46,970 nucleotides of DNA, from NCBI GenBank assembly GCA_029256485.1, contig JAQSXU010000020.1, positions 1 to 46,970 of the forward strand, in the 5' to 3' direction. The translations under genes and the position numbers were made by a program. The notes beneath the pieces are model-generated. The model searched no databases, was not told the origin of the DNA, and saw only the letters and a program-made list of their open reading frames with translations. The DNA comes from Clostridiaceae bacterium (GTDB lineage: Bacteria > Bacillota_A > Clostridia > Clostridiales > Clostridiaceae). Positions 34,692 to 43,632 of this stretch are shown here, in pieces; within the stretch, counting starts at the first letter, position 1; each line of letters starts with the position of its first letter.

Positions 34692-34819
34692 TTACAAGAA
34701 TGTATATGATATAATTTGATATAAACTATTACGTATTCGTAGATTATTATGTATTATAAGAAACATGGCAATTTTAATAACTTTTGTTGGGGATAAGTAT
34801 GAGAAAAGGAGTAAGAAGA

Positions 34820-35782
34820 ATGGGAATTATTATTGGAGTAATAGTGGGATTATTAATAATTATTATTGGAATTAGTTTTATTAACCATAAAATACAACTA
34901 TCCAAAGAAGACAGCATATTTGTTCCTAATGGTAAAATGATTGAGGTGAATGGACATAAAATTCATATATATATCGAGGGACATGGTGATGAGACATTAG
35001 TATTTATGTCAGGGGGAGGTACTTGCTCTCCAGTTTTAGATTTTAAAAGTCTATATTCTTTATTAAGCGATGAATATAGAATTGCTGTTGTAGAAAAATC
35101 AGGGTATGGGTTTAGTGAAATCTCTGATGTTAATAGAGACATTGATACTGTATTAAAGGAAACCAGAGAATCACTGTCTAAATCAGGATTACAAGCACCA
35201 TATATATTATTTCCTCATTCAATGTCGGGAATAGAAGCGTTATATTGGGCTCAAAAATACCCCGATGAAATCAAAGGGATTGTAGGTCTCGATATGGCTG
35301 TACCACAGGCATATGAAAATATTAAAATCAATCATTTTCTTCTAAATATTGGTGAACTTGCTGGCGAGATTGGTATCACAAGATTTTTTTCGGCAGTGGT
35401 TAATAGTTCATCTGCAATCAAATATGGCACATTAACAGAGGAAGAAAAAAATCTTTATAGGGCTATTTTTTATAGAAGGACACTAACTAAACCAATGCTT
35501 TCGGAAACAAATAAAATTAAAACAAGTGCAGAAAAAGTAAAGAAACATGGCATTCCAAATGTTCCTATGTTATTTTTTATCTCTAATGGTGATGGAACTG
35601 GATTGAATAGAGATAAATGGACAGGCTTTCAAACGTCCTATATAGAAACTACAGGTTCAAATAAATATATAAAACTTAACTGTGGACATTATATTCACGA
35701 TATTGAATATAAGAGAATTGCAGAAGAAAGTAAACAATTTATAAGAGATATTATAAATACAAATAAGAATAATGTTAATTAA
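34820..35782 (+). CDS. Membrane-anchored alpha/beta-hydrolase, IS1595 passenger
   Basis: 320 residues from ATG 34820, chosen for AAGGAG nine bases upstream; ATG 34799 with GGGGA is the alternative and adds RKGVRR before the membrane helix. One N-terminal helix (GIIIGVIVGLLIIIIGI) anchors the protein with the catalytic domain outside. The fold shows VFMSGGGTCS (oxyanion region), VVEKSGYGFSE and the nucleophile region FPHSMSGIEAL, where the usual G-x-S-x-G is changed to P-H-S-M-S; the catalytic His is probably in CGHYIHD. This variant elbow is seen in clostridial hydrolases. Substrate unknown. It lies 128 bases after the transposase and has its own terminator inside the element. Confidence 0.85.
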   Translation: MGIIIGVIVGLLIIIIGISFINHKIQLSKEDSIFVPNGKMIEVNGHKIHIYIEGHGDETLVFMSGGGTCSPVLDFKSLYSLLSDEYRIAVVEKSGYGFSEISDVNRDIDTVLKETRESLSKSGLQAPYILFPHSMSGIEALYWAQKYPDEIKGIVGLDMAVPQAYENIKINHFLLNIGELAGEIGITRFFSAVVNSSSAIKYGTLTEEEKNLYRAIFYRRTLTKPMLSETNKIKTSAEKVKKHGIPNVPMLFFISNGDGTGLNRDKWTGFQTSYIETTGSNKYIKLNCGHYIHDIEYKRIAEESKQFIRDIINTNKNNVN

Positions 35783-35825
35783 AATTAAGACGGAATATTC
35801 AAATAATGCAAATTAAATAATAGTC

Positions 35826-35859
35826 AAAACTGGCTTACATTAAAGGGTAAGCCAGTTTT
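35826..35859 (+). terminator. Terminator of the passenger gene
   Basis: A perfect 13-bp stem AAAACTGGCTTAC/GTAAGCCAGTTTT, inside the right end of the IS element, after the hydrolase stop. Confidence 0.8.
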
Positions 35860-35894
35860 ATGAGTAAATATCACTTATTAAGTCTAACAGAGCG

Positions 35895-35902
35895 AAATTT
35901 TT
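35895..35902. repeat. Target-site duplication, right copy
   Basis: AAATTTTT, identical to 33558-33565, directly after the right terminal repeat of the IS1595 element. Confidence 0.85.
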
Positions 35903-35989
35903 AAGTTCATTATAGCATATTTTACAAATCCATAAAAAACTGCAGGCAGTATATGGTATAATTAATAATATTTTAGGGAGGGCTGTTAT

Positions 35990-36343
35990 ATGAATTTAAA
36001 AGAATTTAGAGAGTATTGTTTAAATAAAAGAGGAGTTACTGAGTCATTTCCCTTTGATGAGGAAACCCTGGTTCTTAAAGTTGGTTCTAAAATGTTTGCT
36101 TTAGCCAATATAAATAAACCCATACTTGAAATTAATTTAAAATGTGATCCCTTTATGGCTATAGACCTAAGAAATGCGTACAGTTCAATTAAACCAGGAT
36201 ACCACATGAATAAAACCCACTGGAATACTGTGGTTGTAGATGGAACTATACCGGAAGATAAAATATTATTTTTAATAGATTTATCCTATGATCTTGTATA
36301 TAAGGGATTAAAGAAAAGCGAAAAAAATCTCCCACCTTTTTAG
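35990..36343 (+). CDS. MmcQ/YjbR family protein, second paralogue
   Basis: 117 residues. It carries the family pattern YCLNKRGVTESFPFDEETL, VLKVGSKMFAL, LKCDPF and WNTVVVDGTIPEDKIL. GGAGGG lies seven bases before the ATG and a promoter TGGTATAAT (extended -10) ~35 bases before it. It differs from the copy at 22934 mainly in the middle. Function of the family not established. Confidence 0.87.
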   Translation: MNLKEFREYCLNKRGVTESFPFDEETLVLKVGSKMFALANINKPILEINLKCDPFMAIDLRNAYSSIKPGYHMNKTHWNTVVVDGTIPEDKILFLIDLSYDLVYKGLKKSEKNLPPF

Positions 36344-36356
36344 ATGGGAGTATTTT
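36327..36356. terminator. Terminator between convergent genes
   Basis: CTCCCA/TGGGAG stem with an A run before and TATTTT after; it overlaps the YjbR stop and touches the nitroreductase stop. Confidence 0.6.
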
Positions 36357-36879
36357 ACTTTACCATTACAACAATGTTATCTTTTCTTGGAGCTGCTTTT
36401 GGCTGTTCACAATCTGGATATCCCAAAATACATGAACCTACACCTATGTAGTCGCCTTCAACTCCCCATTCCTTCAATAATGTCTTGCCTTCCTCAGTTT
36501 CAAACATTTGCTTTGTGCGGTGAACCCAGCAGGAGCCAAGTCCAAGTGAATATGCTGCATTACACATATTGCCTATTGCAATGCTTCCATCCTCAATTGG
36601 TGTCACTTTGCTTTTATCTGCAAGTACAAGAATTACTGTAGGTGCGCCATAATAAGGGTCTGCACCTTCTCTGCCCATAACGTCTGCATTCATTTTTGAT
36701 ATTTTTATAATAGCCTCTTTATTCTGCACTACTATAAATAATGCAGATTGTTGATTTGCACCGCTTGGAGCATATTTGCCTGCCTCTAAAACAGCATTTA
36801 ATTCTTCAGCTTTAATCTGCTCAGGTTTAAACTTTCGTATACTTCTTCTGTTTAATAAAGTTTTAATTGTTTCATTCAT
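36355..36879 (-). CDS. Nitroreductase-family FMN protein
   Basis: 174 residues from ATG 36879 (GGGAGG nine bases upstream). The start TLLNRRSIRKFKPEQI is the FMN-binding arginine motif, followed by APSGANQQSALF, IGNMCNAAYSLGLGSCW and a C-terminal GYPDCEQP. It should reduce nitro compounds or quinones with NAD(P)H; the physiological substrate is unknown. It lies 50 bases downstream of the MATE gene on the same strand and may be co-transcribed with it. Confidence 0.88.
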   Translation of the reverse strand: MNETIKTLLNRRSIRKFKPEQIKAEELNAVLEAGKYAPSGANQQSALFIVVQNKEAIIKISKMNADVMGREGADPYYGAPTVILVLADKSKVTPIEDGSIAIGNMCNAAYSLGLGSCWVHRTKQMFETEEGKTLLKEWGVEGDYIGVGSCILGYPDCEQPKAAPRKDNIVVMVK

Positions 36880-36929
36880 AGTATGATTACCTCCCAATTG
36901 TTGTGTTCCATGCGCTGGTGCGGATACTT

Positions 36930-38306
36930 TTATATTTTGCTTAAATCGCTATTTTTCATAGAGTAATCTGGCAAGCTCAATAGATTGATTTCCTTAAAGT
37001 ATTTTTTACAGCTCAATCCTTCATATATGATCATTATAATCCAGCCTGCAGCCACTGCATAACTCACAGCTGAAATGCCTATATATGGTGCCAGAATATA
37101 AGATAAGGCAACCCTTATAAAAATCTGCATGATGGTTGCAATAAATGTTATTTTCAGTTTGCCAACTCCCCTGAATAGCCCTTGAAAAATATTGCAGAAT
37201 CCTGAAAGCACATAGAAAATGGACATTGATTTTAAATATGTTACACCTATTAGTATAACATCTTTCTCCGAACTTGATACAAATAATTTCATAATATTTC
37301 CTGCTCCCCAAAATACAATAAAAGCAGAAACTATACTATATATAGTAATTATAATGTTGCCGTTCTTATAACCCTCCATTATCCTGTTGAAGGTTCTGCC
37401 TCCTTTATTTTGAGCGGAATAGGTGGCAACAGATGCAGAAACGCTGTCTCCAGTGGCTAAAACAAAGGAATCCACTCTTGTTACAGAGTTATAAGCTGCT
37501 ATTGCATTTGTTCCCATGGGATTTACAACTCCCTGAACTAATAGCTTGCCAACATAAAGGCAGGTCTGCTGTAGTGCTGATACCCAGCTGTATTGAACAG
37601 TTCTTTTTAACAAATCATTGTCAATTACCCATTGATTTTTATTTATTCTCAGCAAGGGGATCTTAATGTATACATATATAAAACACAGTAAAGATGAAAT
37701 TCCCTGAGCTATTACCGTTGCAATTGCTGAGCCGGCTATACCAAATTTAAGTACTGCGATAAAAAACACACATAATATTCCATTAAGCACACAGGAAATT
37801 ATTAAGAATAAAAGAGGAGTTTTTGAATCACCTATGGCTCTAAGTGCAGATGAATAAAAATTATATAAAAAGGAAAATATTAATCCCCCAAATATTATTT
37901 TTAAAAATATATCAGCATCATTTAATATTTCTGCAGGTGTACCGGTTATAATAAGAACCCATCTTGATAGAAATATACAAACAATGGACACTATTATAGT
38001 AAAAATCATTCCAACAAGTAAGGCAGTGGAAACTTCCCTTTTTAAAGCTTTATGCTTGTTTCCTCCGAAGAGCTGGGCCAAAAGTACAGAAGTGCCAATA
38101 CAAATGCCAAACATAAAAAATATGGCTATGGACATTATAGGATTTGCAACCCCTACTGCTGCCAGTGCATTTTTTCCTATAAATCTGCCTACAATTATGG
38201 CATCTGTTGTATTATACATCTGTTGAAATATATTTCCCAATATCATGGGCATAGCAAAAGTTATTAATACTTTTGATGGATTTCCCTGTTTCATATCACC
38301 TGTCAT
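36930..38306 (-). CDS. MATE-family efflux transporter
   Basis: 458 residues, 12 predicted membrane helices in two MatE halves. It has the usual start NPSKVLITFAMPMILGNIFQ, QMYNTTDAIIVGRFIG, and GIAGSAIATVIAQ at the mid-loop. It exports drugs or metabolites in exchange for Na+ or H+. GGAGG lies eight bases before the ATG. It is divergent from the LysR gene (140 bases between starts), so it is probably that regulator's target. Confidence 0.9.
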   Translation of the reverse strand: MTGDMKQGNPSKVLITFAMPMILGNIFQQMYNTTDAIIVGRFIGKNALAAVGVANPIMSIAIFFMFGICIGTSVLLAQLFGGNKHKALKREVSTALLVGMIFTIIVSIVCIFLSRWVLIITGTPAEILNDADIFLKIIFGGLIFSFLYNFYSSALRAIGDSKTPLLFLIISCVLNGILCVFFIAVLKFGIAGSAIATVIAQGISSLLCFIYVYIKIPLLRINKNQWVIDNDLLKRTVQYSWVSALQQTCLYVGKLLVQGVVNPMGTNAIAAYNSVTRVDSFVLATGDSVSASVATYSAQNKGGRTFNRIMEGYKNGNIIITIYSIVSAFIVFWGAGNIMKLFVSSSEKDVILIGVTYLKSMSIFYVLSGFCNIFQGLFRGVGKLKITFIATIMQIFIRVALSYILAPYIGISAVSYAVAAGWIIMIIYEGLSCKKYFKEINLLSLPDYSMKNSDLSKI

Positions 38307-38407
38307 TAATCAGGCCTCCAATAAGTAATGTATCTTTTATATTTGTTTTTACCAATTGAATTGTAACACAAATAATAATATAATAAAAATACCAATTTGG
38401 AATGTAT

Positions 38408-38429
38408 ACTATATAAAATTTTATATAGT
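38408..38429. promoter_or_regulatory. Perfect 22-bp palindrome between MATE and LysR genes
   Basis: ACTATATAAAA followed by its exact inverse TTTTATATAGT. It lies 18 bases before the LysR start and ~100 bases from the MATE start. A dimeric site of this size in a divergent LysR region is a good candidate for the regulator's own binding site. Confidence 0.55.
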
Positions 38430-38446
38430 TAATGGGAGATGATATT

Positions 38447-39310
38447 ATGGATTTGAAACAACTTATTATATTCACAGCTATTGTTGAAGAAGGTAATATT
38501 ACAGCTGCTTCAAAGAAACTTCATATAGCACAGCCTGCTCTAAGCAATCAGCTGAAAATCCTGGAAGAAGATCTTAATACAAAGCTGATGAATCGCGGTT
38601 CCCGGAAAATGACTGTCACAGAATCAGGTAAAATTCTGTACAGAAAAGCAAAACATATATTAGAACTTACTGAATCTGCAAATAAGGAAATTTATGATTA
38701 TAACAACGGCATCACAGGAACAGTTCCAATTGGGATGATTCCATTGGTGGATTGCACACTTCTAAATGGGAAGCTTGTGAAGTTCAGCGAAGAAAATCCT
38801 CAAATAAAATATGAACTTTACGAAGGCAGCACTCATGAAATTCTCGAACTGCTGTTTAACGGAATAATTGAAGTTGGTATCGTGAGAACTCCTTTTAATA
38901 CCAGAGGATTACAGGTTCAATACTGGGATCTGGAGCCAATGATTGCATTGTACAGCCCAAAATATAATTTCTCAGCTGATACCAACACAATTTCATTAAA
39001 ACAATTGAAAGATAAGCCCATAACCATCACCCGCAGACTGGAGAAGATTGTTACATCTGCTTGTTTAGATGCAGGTTTTGAGCCTGATATTTTCTGTTTA
39101 AATGATTATCTTCCTGTAAATCTTTTATGGGCGGAAGCAGGAATGGGCATAGCTATAATACCTATGTCTGCATTAAGTCTTGTAAAAGATAAAACCATGA
39201 AATACAAAATTATTGATGAGCCTTCATTTTATACTCGAAATGCCATAATTACAATAAAGGACAGATATTTATCAAATGTTACTAAAAAATTTCTTGAGCT
39301 GTTTATGTAA
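38447..39310 (+). CDS. LysR-family transcriptional regulator
   Basis: 287 residues from ATG 38447, with GGGAG eight bases upstream; an ATG at 38432 lies before that site. The winged helix at ~1-60 reads LIIFTAIVEEGNITAASKKL and ALSNQLKILEE. The substrate domain follows (~88-285; TGTVPIGMIP, GIVRTPF, EAGMGIAIIP). It is divergently arranged with the MATE exporter and probably controls it in response to an unknown ligand. A 22-bp palindrome precedes it. Confidence 0.9.
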   Translation: MDLKQLIIFTAIVEEGNITAASKKLHIAQPALSNQLKILEEDLNTKLMNRGSRKMTVTESGKILYRKAKHILELTESANKEIYDYNNGITGTVPIGMIPLVDCTLLNGKLVKFSEENPQIKYELYEGSTHEILELLFNGIIEVGIVRTPFNTRGLQVQYWDLEPMIALYSPKYNFSADTNTISLKQLKDKPITITRRLEKIVTSACLDAGFEPDIFCLNDYLPVNLLWAEAGMGIAIIPMSALSLVKDKTMKYKIIDEPSFYTRNAIITIKDRYLSNVTKKFLELFM

Positions 39311-39312
39311 AC

Positions 39313-39346
39313 AAAAGCTGTGAACTCACTGAGTCCACAGCTTTTT
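39313..39346. terminator. Bidirectional terminator between LysR and M6 protease
   Basis: AAAGCTGTGAACTCA pairs with TGAGTCCACAGCTTT (one G-U pair), with A and T runs outside. Its core AAAGCTGTG/CACAGCTTT equals that of the four small-RNA terminators, but the box and C-rich hairpin are absent. Confidence 0.8.
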
Positions 39347-39358
39347 CATTGTTATTAA

Positions 39359-41053
39359 CTATTTTACAAAGCCAGCTGTAAATGTAACAGAACCGTCTTT
39401 GTTTTCAACTATATTATTTACATAAATACCTGTGTAGTTAGTAGAAACACCATTTCCATTGCTGAAATAATAGGACCCGGAGTTAGGTGTAGATGTTGGA
39501 GTAAAGGATTGTCCTGTCTTATATAGATCTCCGCTGTCTGCCACATTCACATTTTTTTCAAGATTCCATGCATTATCTGCCTGGAGAATGGATATTCCAT
39601 AATGAGTTTCACCTGTATCTGGATCTGCAACTACGCCCTGTTTACGTGACTGGAACCAGTTTGCTGCTTCATTTGGGCGGTTAAAATTTCTTACTAATAC
39701 ATTTTCATCAATATGATAAATTGCAGCACCGTGTACACCTGTACCATATCTGCTTAATGAGCTGTCAAAGCCTGTCTGCTGCCTGTTTTCAACTAGGAAG
39801 TATTCACTTCCATTTGACCCCGGCACTACTAATTTAACAACTCCGCCTCCGTTAGCTGCAGATTTTAAAGTAAATTGTTTTGAGCCTGTGGTAAGTGTGT
39901 CTGGAACTTCAAATCCCAGAAATACCTGTGACCATGCATCTAAATAAACCGGTGAATTGCCTGCATACTGCCAAGCATTTGGATATCTGGTCCAGGAACC
40001 GCTGGCCATTAATGTATAGGCTCCCATTCCCTCTGAATCATAGCCATAATCATATTCATCCGGTAATCCAAGAACGTGACCGAATTCGTGAGCATAAACT
40101 CCCACATAAGCTGGATATGGTCCATCTGGAGTTCCAAGATATGCAGTGATGTCTCCGCCTATTTCAGGCTCTATAGAATAATTATTGACATATACTCCAT
40201 CTACTAACATTCCATTCCCATCTCCAGGAAGCCCTTCTTCATCTTCTCTTCCGGTTTGAGCATAACGGTTGTAATAATATGCACTTACATAATCCCAGCT
40301 GTGTGACCATATTACAGTAGGATCTGTGCTGAATTCAGAGCCAGTTCCCTGATGAATTAAAAATATGTTTGGAACCACTCCATCCTTAGCATACTTAGAG
40401 AAATCTACACGTTTATTTGCAGCCTTTATGGCATCTTCAAATATTAGGGACATAGTATAATCACCATTGTCGTTTTGTGCTAGTCCATATTTTTGTCCAA
40501 TGGCATAATAAGAGTACCCATGGGGCATGGTTACTTCAACCACCTGTCCTGTTACATTCACTGTGCCCTCTGAAACACCTTTATAGTAGTTTTTTAATGT
40601 TCTGTCTGTAGGAGCTGGAGTTCCATTATAGGTTGCATACTTAGCAAACTGCGTCATTGTATAAGGATTGTAGGTGTCTCCAAATAGCAGATCATAAAGA
40701 GAGGTAACAGGCATATGATCATAACTTACTGAAGTTGGAGGCTGATCATTGTCCGGAAACTTTAAATACAGCGCTATTGCATTTTGTTCATTAGCAATTG
40801 GGGCTGTACCTAATTGTGTACCGCCGTTAATGGCATGGGGCCCGCTTTCTAAGCTTTTTGGAGTGTGTTCTGTAACCTTCCTGCCTTTAGCTGCAAGCTT
40901 TTGCTGTACTTCAGATGGGATTGAAACTGGGCGATAGGATGTCAGCACTGATGTCTTTTCAGCAGAAGAACTCGATGCTGAATTTTTTACCACTGGAGAC
41001 CCAGCAGTTAAAACCAGCGTTGATGCAAGAATTGCTACTAGAATTTTTTTCAC
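39359..41053 (-). CDS. Secreted M6-family (immune inhibitor A-like) metalloprotease
   Basis: 564 residues from GTG 41053; a longer frame from 41107 lacks a site, whereas AAAGGGGGG lies eight bases before the GTG. The signal peptide is KKILVAILASTLVLTAG. The zinc motif HEFGHVLGLPDEYD (~321) has the HExxHxxGxxD form, and the Met-turn region is YTLMASGSW. Residues ~20-80 look like a propeptide. It is expected to degrade proteins outside the cell. The G-rich binding site is complementary to 10 bases of the small-RNA loop (5'-CCCCCTTTAA), making this gene a candidate target. Confidence 0.88.
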   Translation of the reverse strand: MKKILVAILASTLVLTAGSPVVKNSASSSSAEKTSVLTSYRPVSIPSEVQQKLAAKGRKVTEHTPKSLESGPHAINGGTQLGTAPIANEQNAIALYLKFPDNDQPPTSVSYDHMPVTSLYDLLFGDTYNPYTMTQFAKYATYNGTPAPTDRTLKNYYKGVSEGTVNVTGQVVEVTMPHGYSYYAIGQKYGLAQNDNGDYTMSLIFEDAIKAANKRVDFSKYAKDGVVPNIFLIHQGTGSEFSTDPTVIWSHSWDYVSAYYYNRYAQTGREDEEGLPGDGNGMLVDGVYVNNYSIEPEIGGDITAYLGTPDGPYPAYVGVYAHEFGHVLGLPDEYDYGYDSEGMGAYTLMASGSWTRYPNAWQYAGNSPVYLDAWSQVFLGFEVPDTLTTGSKQFTLKSAANGGGVVKLVVPGSNGSEYFLVENRQQTGFDSSLSRYGTGVHGAAIYHIDENVLVRNFNRPNEAANWFQSRKQGVVADPDTGETHYGISILQADNAWNLEKNVNVADSGDLYKTGQSFTPTSTPNSGSYYFSNGNGVSTNYTGIYVNNIVENKDGSVTFTAGFVK

Positions 41054-41168
41054 TAAAAAATCCCCCCCTTTAAAAAATAAAATGATATTTATATTATATT
41101 TTACCATATTAATATATATCTGTAAATATATTACAAACTATGAATCTACTTATTTTCTATGCTAATAA

Positions 41169-42359
41169 TTACAAATTGCTGCAAACCATATTTATATCCT
41201 GAATATAGTGATTAAGAGTATCAGAGTATTCCTTTAGCCTTTCAGGATCCTTTTCAAATCCCTGCAGTAATTTATATTGATGCTGATAATATTTCATAAG
41301 TTTTTGGAAATCAGAAAAATATGGACCTATTTCCTGATTGTTTTTATCCATAACTAAAGATTCAATATGATGCATAATTTCGAGATACTGGTCAGCAGAG
41401 CAGCCAACTGTTTTCTTAAAGTCACGCAGCACCCACTGGCGTTCAAAAATATTTCTTTTCATCCAGCCCGTATATTGTTCTTTATAAACTTTTATTACAT
41501 CCATAATAGTAGGAATTATCTTTTCCAAATCCTTGGTGTCATTGCTTACATTACTGGTGGATGTTGATAATAATCCAAAATCAAGGAGAACCTGTATGGA
41601 TCCAATTTCCTGTCCGTTATATATATCCGCCTTTAAAACTGATAAAGCAAACCCAGTGCCCGCCTCTTCTACCCCCAGTATATGACTCTCATTCATCTTA
41701 TAAAATTCTTCCGTTGTCATTCCCATACGGCTTGAAACTACCTCTATTCCTTTCATGGCCGTTTCTGTTTTAACAAGCCCAGGTCCAATGGAGTATACTT
41801 TTATATTTGTATTTTCCAATTCCCCGCACAGAGTGTTACATAATTCAACCTGAGTAGTTTTAAATACTTCATAAGCTCCCATAAAAGGAGCTGCACCAGA
41901 TGAGGGTACAAAAACAATTGTTCCTGAATTTTTGTTTTTCATACTGGGCAGGAACAAATGTGTTAATAATAAAGGTGCTCTGAAATTTACAGCATAACTC
42001 TTGTCCCACACTTTCATAGGCACTTCTTCTACTGCTCCCATGGCAGTGATAGTTGCATTATTAAATATAACATCCGGGCATCCATACTTTTCTTCTATAT
42101 GAGAAGCCAAAGCATATATCTGTTTTTCATCAGACAGGTCAATTTCATAAAACTCAGCGGTATTTTTACCGAATTTATCATTTAAAGATTTTTCCCCATT
42201 AATTAATTTTTCCTTGCCGACTTCAGCAATAATTACTTTTGCCCCCATGTAAATTAATGCTTTTGCAGCTTCTAAACCTATGCCCCCGCCTGCGCCAGTC
42301 AAAAGAACCACCTTGTCTTTTAAACTATTTTTTAGGCTTATATTTTTTTCTATAAACAT
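41169..42359 (-). CDS. SDR-family oxidoreductase with C-terminal extension
   Basis: 396 residues. The N-terminal Rossmann domain has the cofactor loop LTGAGGGIGLEAAK (~21), NNATIT (~101), catalytic Ser in VPSSGAA and YEVFK (YxxxK, ~165). PGLVKTETA follows. Residues ~270-396 are an extra helical part (QWVLRDFKKTVGCSADQY) not found in ordinary ~250-residue SDRs; it is unrecognised. NAD(P)-dependent reduction or oxidation of a hydroxyl/keto group is expected; substrate unknown. AAAGGGG lies six bases before the ATG. Confidence 0.85.
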   Translation of the reverse strand: MFIEKNISLKNSLKDKVVLLTGAGGGIGLEAAKALIYMGAKVIIAEVGKEKLINGEKSLNDKFGKNTAEFYEIDLSDEKQIYALASHIEEKYGCPDVIFNNATITAMGAVEEVPMKVWDKSYAVNFRAPLLLTHLFLPSMKNKNSGTIVFVPSSGAAPFMGAYEVFKTTQVELCNTLCGELENTNIKVYSIGPGLVKTETAMKGIEVVSSRMGMTTEEFYKMNESHILGVEEAGTGFALSVLKADIYNGQEIGSIQVLLDFGLLSTSTSNVSNDTKDLEKIIPTIMDVIKVYKEQYTGWMKRNIFERQWVLRDFKKTVGCSADQYLEIMHHIESLVMDKNNQEIGPYFSDFQKLMKYYQHQYKLLQGFEKDPERLKEYSDTLNHYIQDINMVCSNL

Positions 42360-42589
42360 TATGTACCCCTTTCTTTAACTAATTTCATAATTCATTGAAT
42401 TTATTATAGTCCAACTTTTATGTCTCATCAACATAATCATCCATTAAATCCTTATAATGTAAGAGGAATTAGATAAGCTGTGCTGAAATAATTTATTTTT
42501 CATATGTATTCCCTCTTTTTTAATTAGTCCAAAGAATTTTTATTAATATTCTCTATAAGTATTTCCTAGATACAAAATATTTAACAAAA

Positions 42590-42627
42590 GAAAAAGAGAG
42601 AATACTCTAATTGAGTTTCCCTCTCTA
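42590..42627 (-). terminator. Terminator of the FIST-chemotaxis receptor pair
   Basis: AGAGAG/CTCTCT with ACTCTAATTGAGT inside folds into a two-part stem, and the minus strand continues with TTTTTC. It lies 11 bases after the receptor stop. The rest of the interval to 42359 has no feature seen. Confidence 0.75.
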
Positions 42628-42637
42628 GAAATAAATT

Positions 42638-43618
42638 CTATTCTTTTTTTAAAGAATCAGTTAACATGTTTTCAATCTGCTGGAGAAAATCAGTAATATT
42701 ACATATTATAGTTGATCTTTTACTCATTCTTAAATTTAACTTATCCAGCTTATCACCTAAGGAGGCAACAAGTTCAGCCACGGAACCAACTCCTGTTGCT
42801 GCTCCATTAATTTCTGAGCTTGTTCGCTGGATTCCTGTGATTATCTGCTGGCTGAAATCTTTTACTTCATTGGTACAATTGGTTACTTGTTTAAAGTCCT
42901 TTTGAACATTCTGAGCATATTGAAAATTATCGCTTATTGCTTTCTTAGTATTTTCAATTTCTTTTCTCAGTGAATCTATACTTCCATATAAGTTCTTAAC
43001 ACTTTCATCAATTCCATTTACTAATTCTGTTGTTGATGCCGATAATTTTCTTATTTCATCTGCTACCACTGCAAATCCTCTGCCTGACTCCCCCGCTCTG
43101 GCAGCTTCAATTGAAGCATTTAATGCCAAAAGATTTGTATTCTTTGCTATATCTGTTATATCATTTGACATATCTTTAATATTTGTAAAGTTATCTTCTA
43201 ATGTATGGAATGCCTCTGTAAATAAATTCAGCTGATTGCATGTTCCATTTAGTTTATCTGCCAGTGATCCTATTTTATTATCGGCTTGCTTTACTGCATC
43301 GTCGGAGCGATCCATAACACCATTGATATTATTGGCATATTGACTGAAATCATTAAAATTAGAATTTATACTGTTAATAGTGTTTTGTATATTATCAATT
43401 TGTGAATATGTACTTTCTATGTCCTGGACGGATTGAGTTACTTTAACTTCTTCATCCATAAACTCCCCAAGCTTTTTTTCTATATGTAAAACACCATAAT
43501 TAATATACTTATCATAATCAAGAGTTTTTTCTATATTTGTTTTTTCCATTTGTTCAATTTTAACATTTTCATCTTCATTTAAATTTATATTTTTACTTTT
43601 TGATTTAAACCACATCAT
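42638..43618 (-). CDS. Soluble methyl-accepting chemotaxis protein paired with FIST
   Basis: 326 residues, no membrane helix and almost no separate sensor domain: after ~60 charged residues it is coiled coil, with the signalling tip [20 protein letters not shown] and [12 protein letters not shown] at ~165-200. It follows the FIST gene by 14 bases, so the two are translated from one transcript. It probably receives its signal from the FIST protein and relays it to CheA. Confidence 0.87.
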   Translation of the reverse strand: MMWFKSKSKNINLNEDENVKIEQMEKTNIEKTLDYDKYINYGVLHIEKKLGEFMDEEVKVTQSVQDIESTYSQIDNIQNTINSINSNFNDFSQYANNINGVMDRSDDAVKQADNKIGSLADKLNGTCNQLNLFTEAFHTLEDNFTNIKDMSNDITDIAKNTNLLALNASIEAARAGESGRGFAVVADEIRKLSASTTELVNGIDESVKNLYGSIDSLRKEIENTKKAISDNFQYAQNVQKDFKQVTNCTNEVKDFSQQIITGIQRTSSEINGAATGVGSVAELVASLGDKLDKLNLRMSKRSTIICNITDFLQQIENMLTDSLKKE

Positions 43619-43632
43619 ATCTCATACCTCAC

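Larger units (their letters stand above)
33566..35894 (+). mobile_element. IS1595-family insertion element with hydrolase passenger
   Basis: A 2329-bp element. The terminal inverted repeats (33566-33592 and 35868-35894) agree at 21 of 27 positions, sharing GCTCTGTTAGA and AGTGATAT. It is bounded by an 8-bp duplication. It holds the transposase gene and an alpha/beta-hydrolase gene, both plus strand, and a terminator inside its right end. Passenger genes are known in some IS1595 groups. The intact transposase and clean ends suggest recent insertion. Confidence 0.9.

Noticed and set aside
39313..39346. Fifth copy of the small-RNA unit after the LysR gene
   Set aside because: Only the terminator core is shared; the direct-repeat box, -10 and C-rich hairpin are missing, so it is an ordinary terminator.
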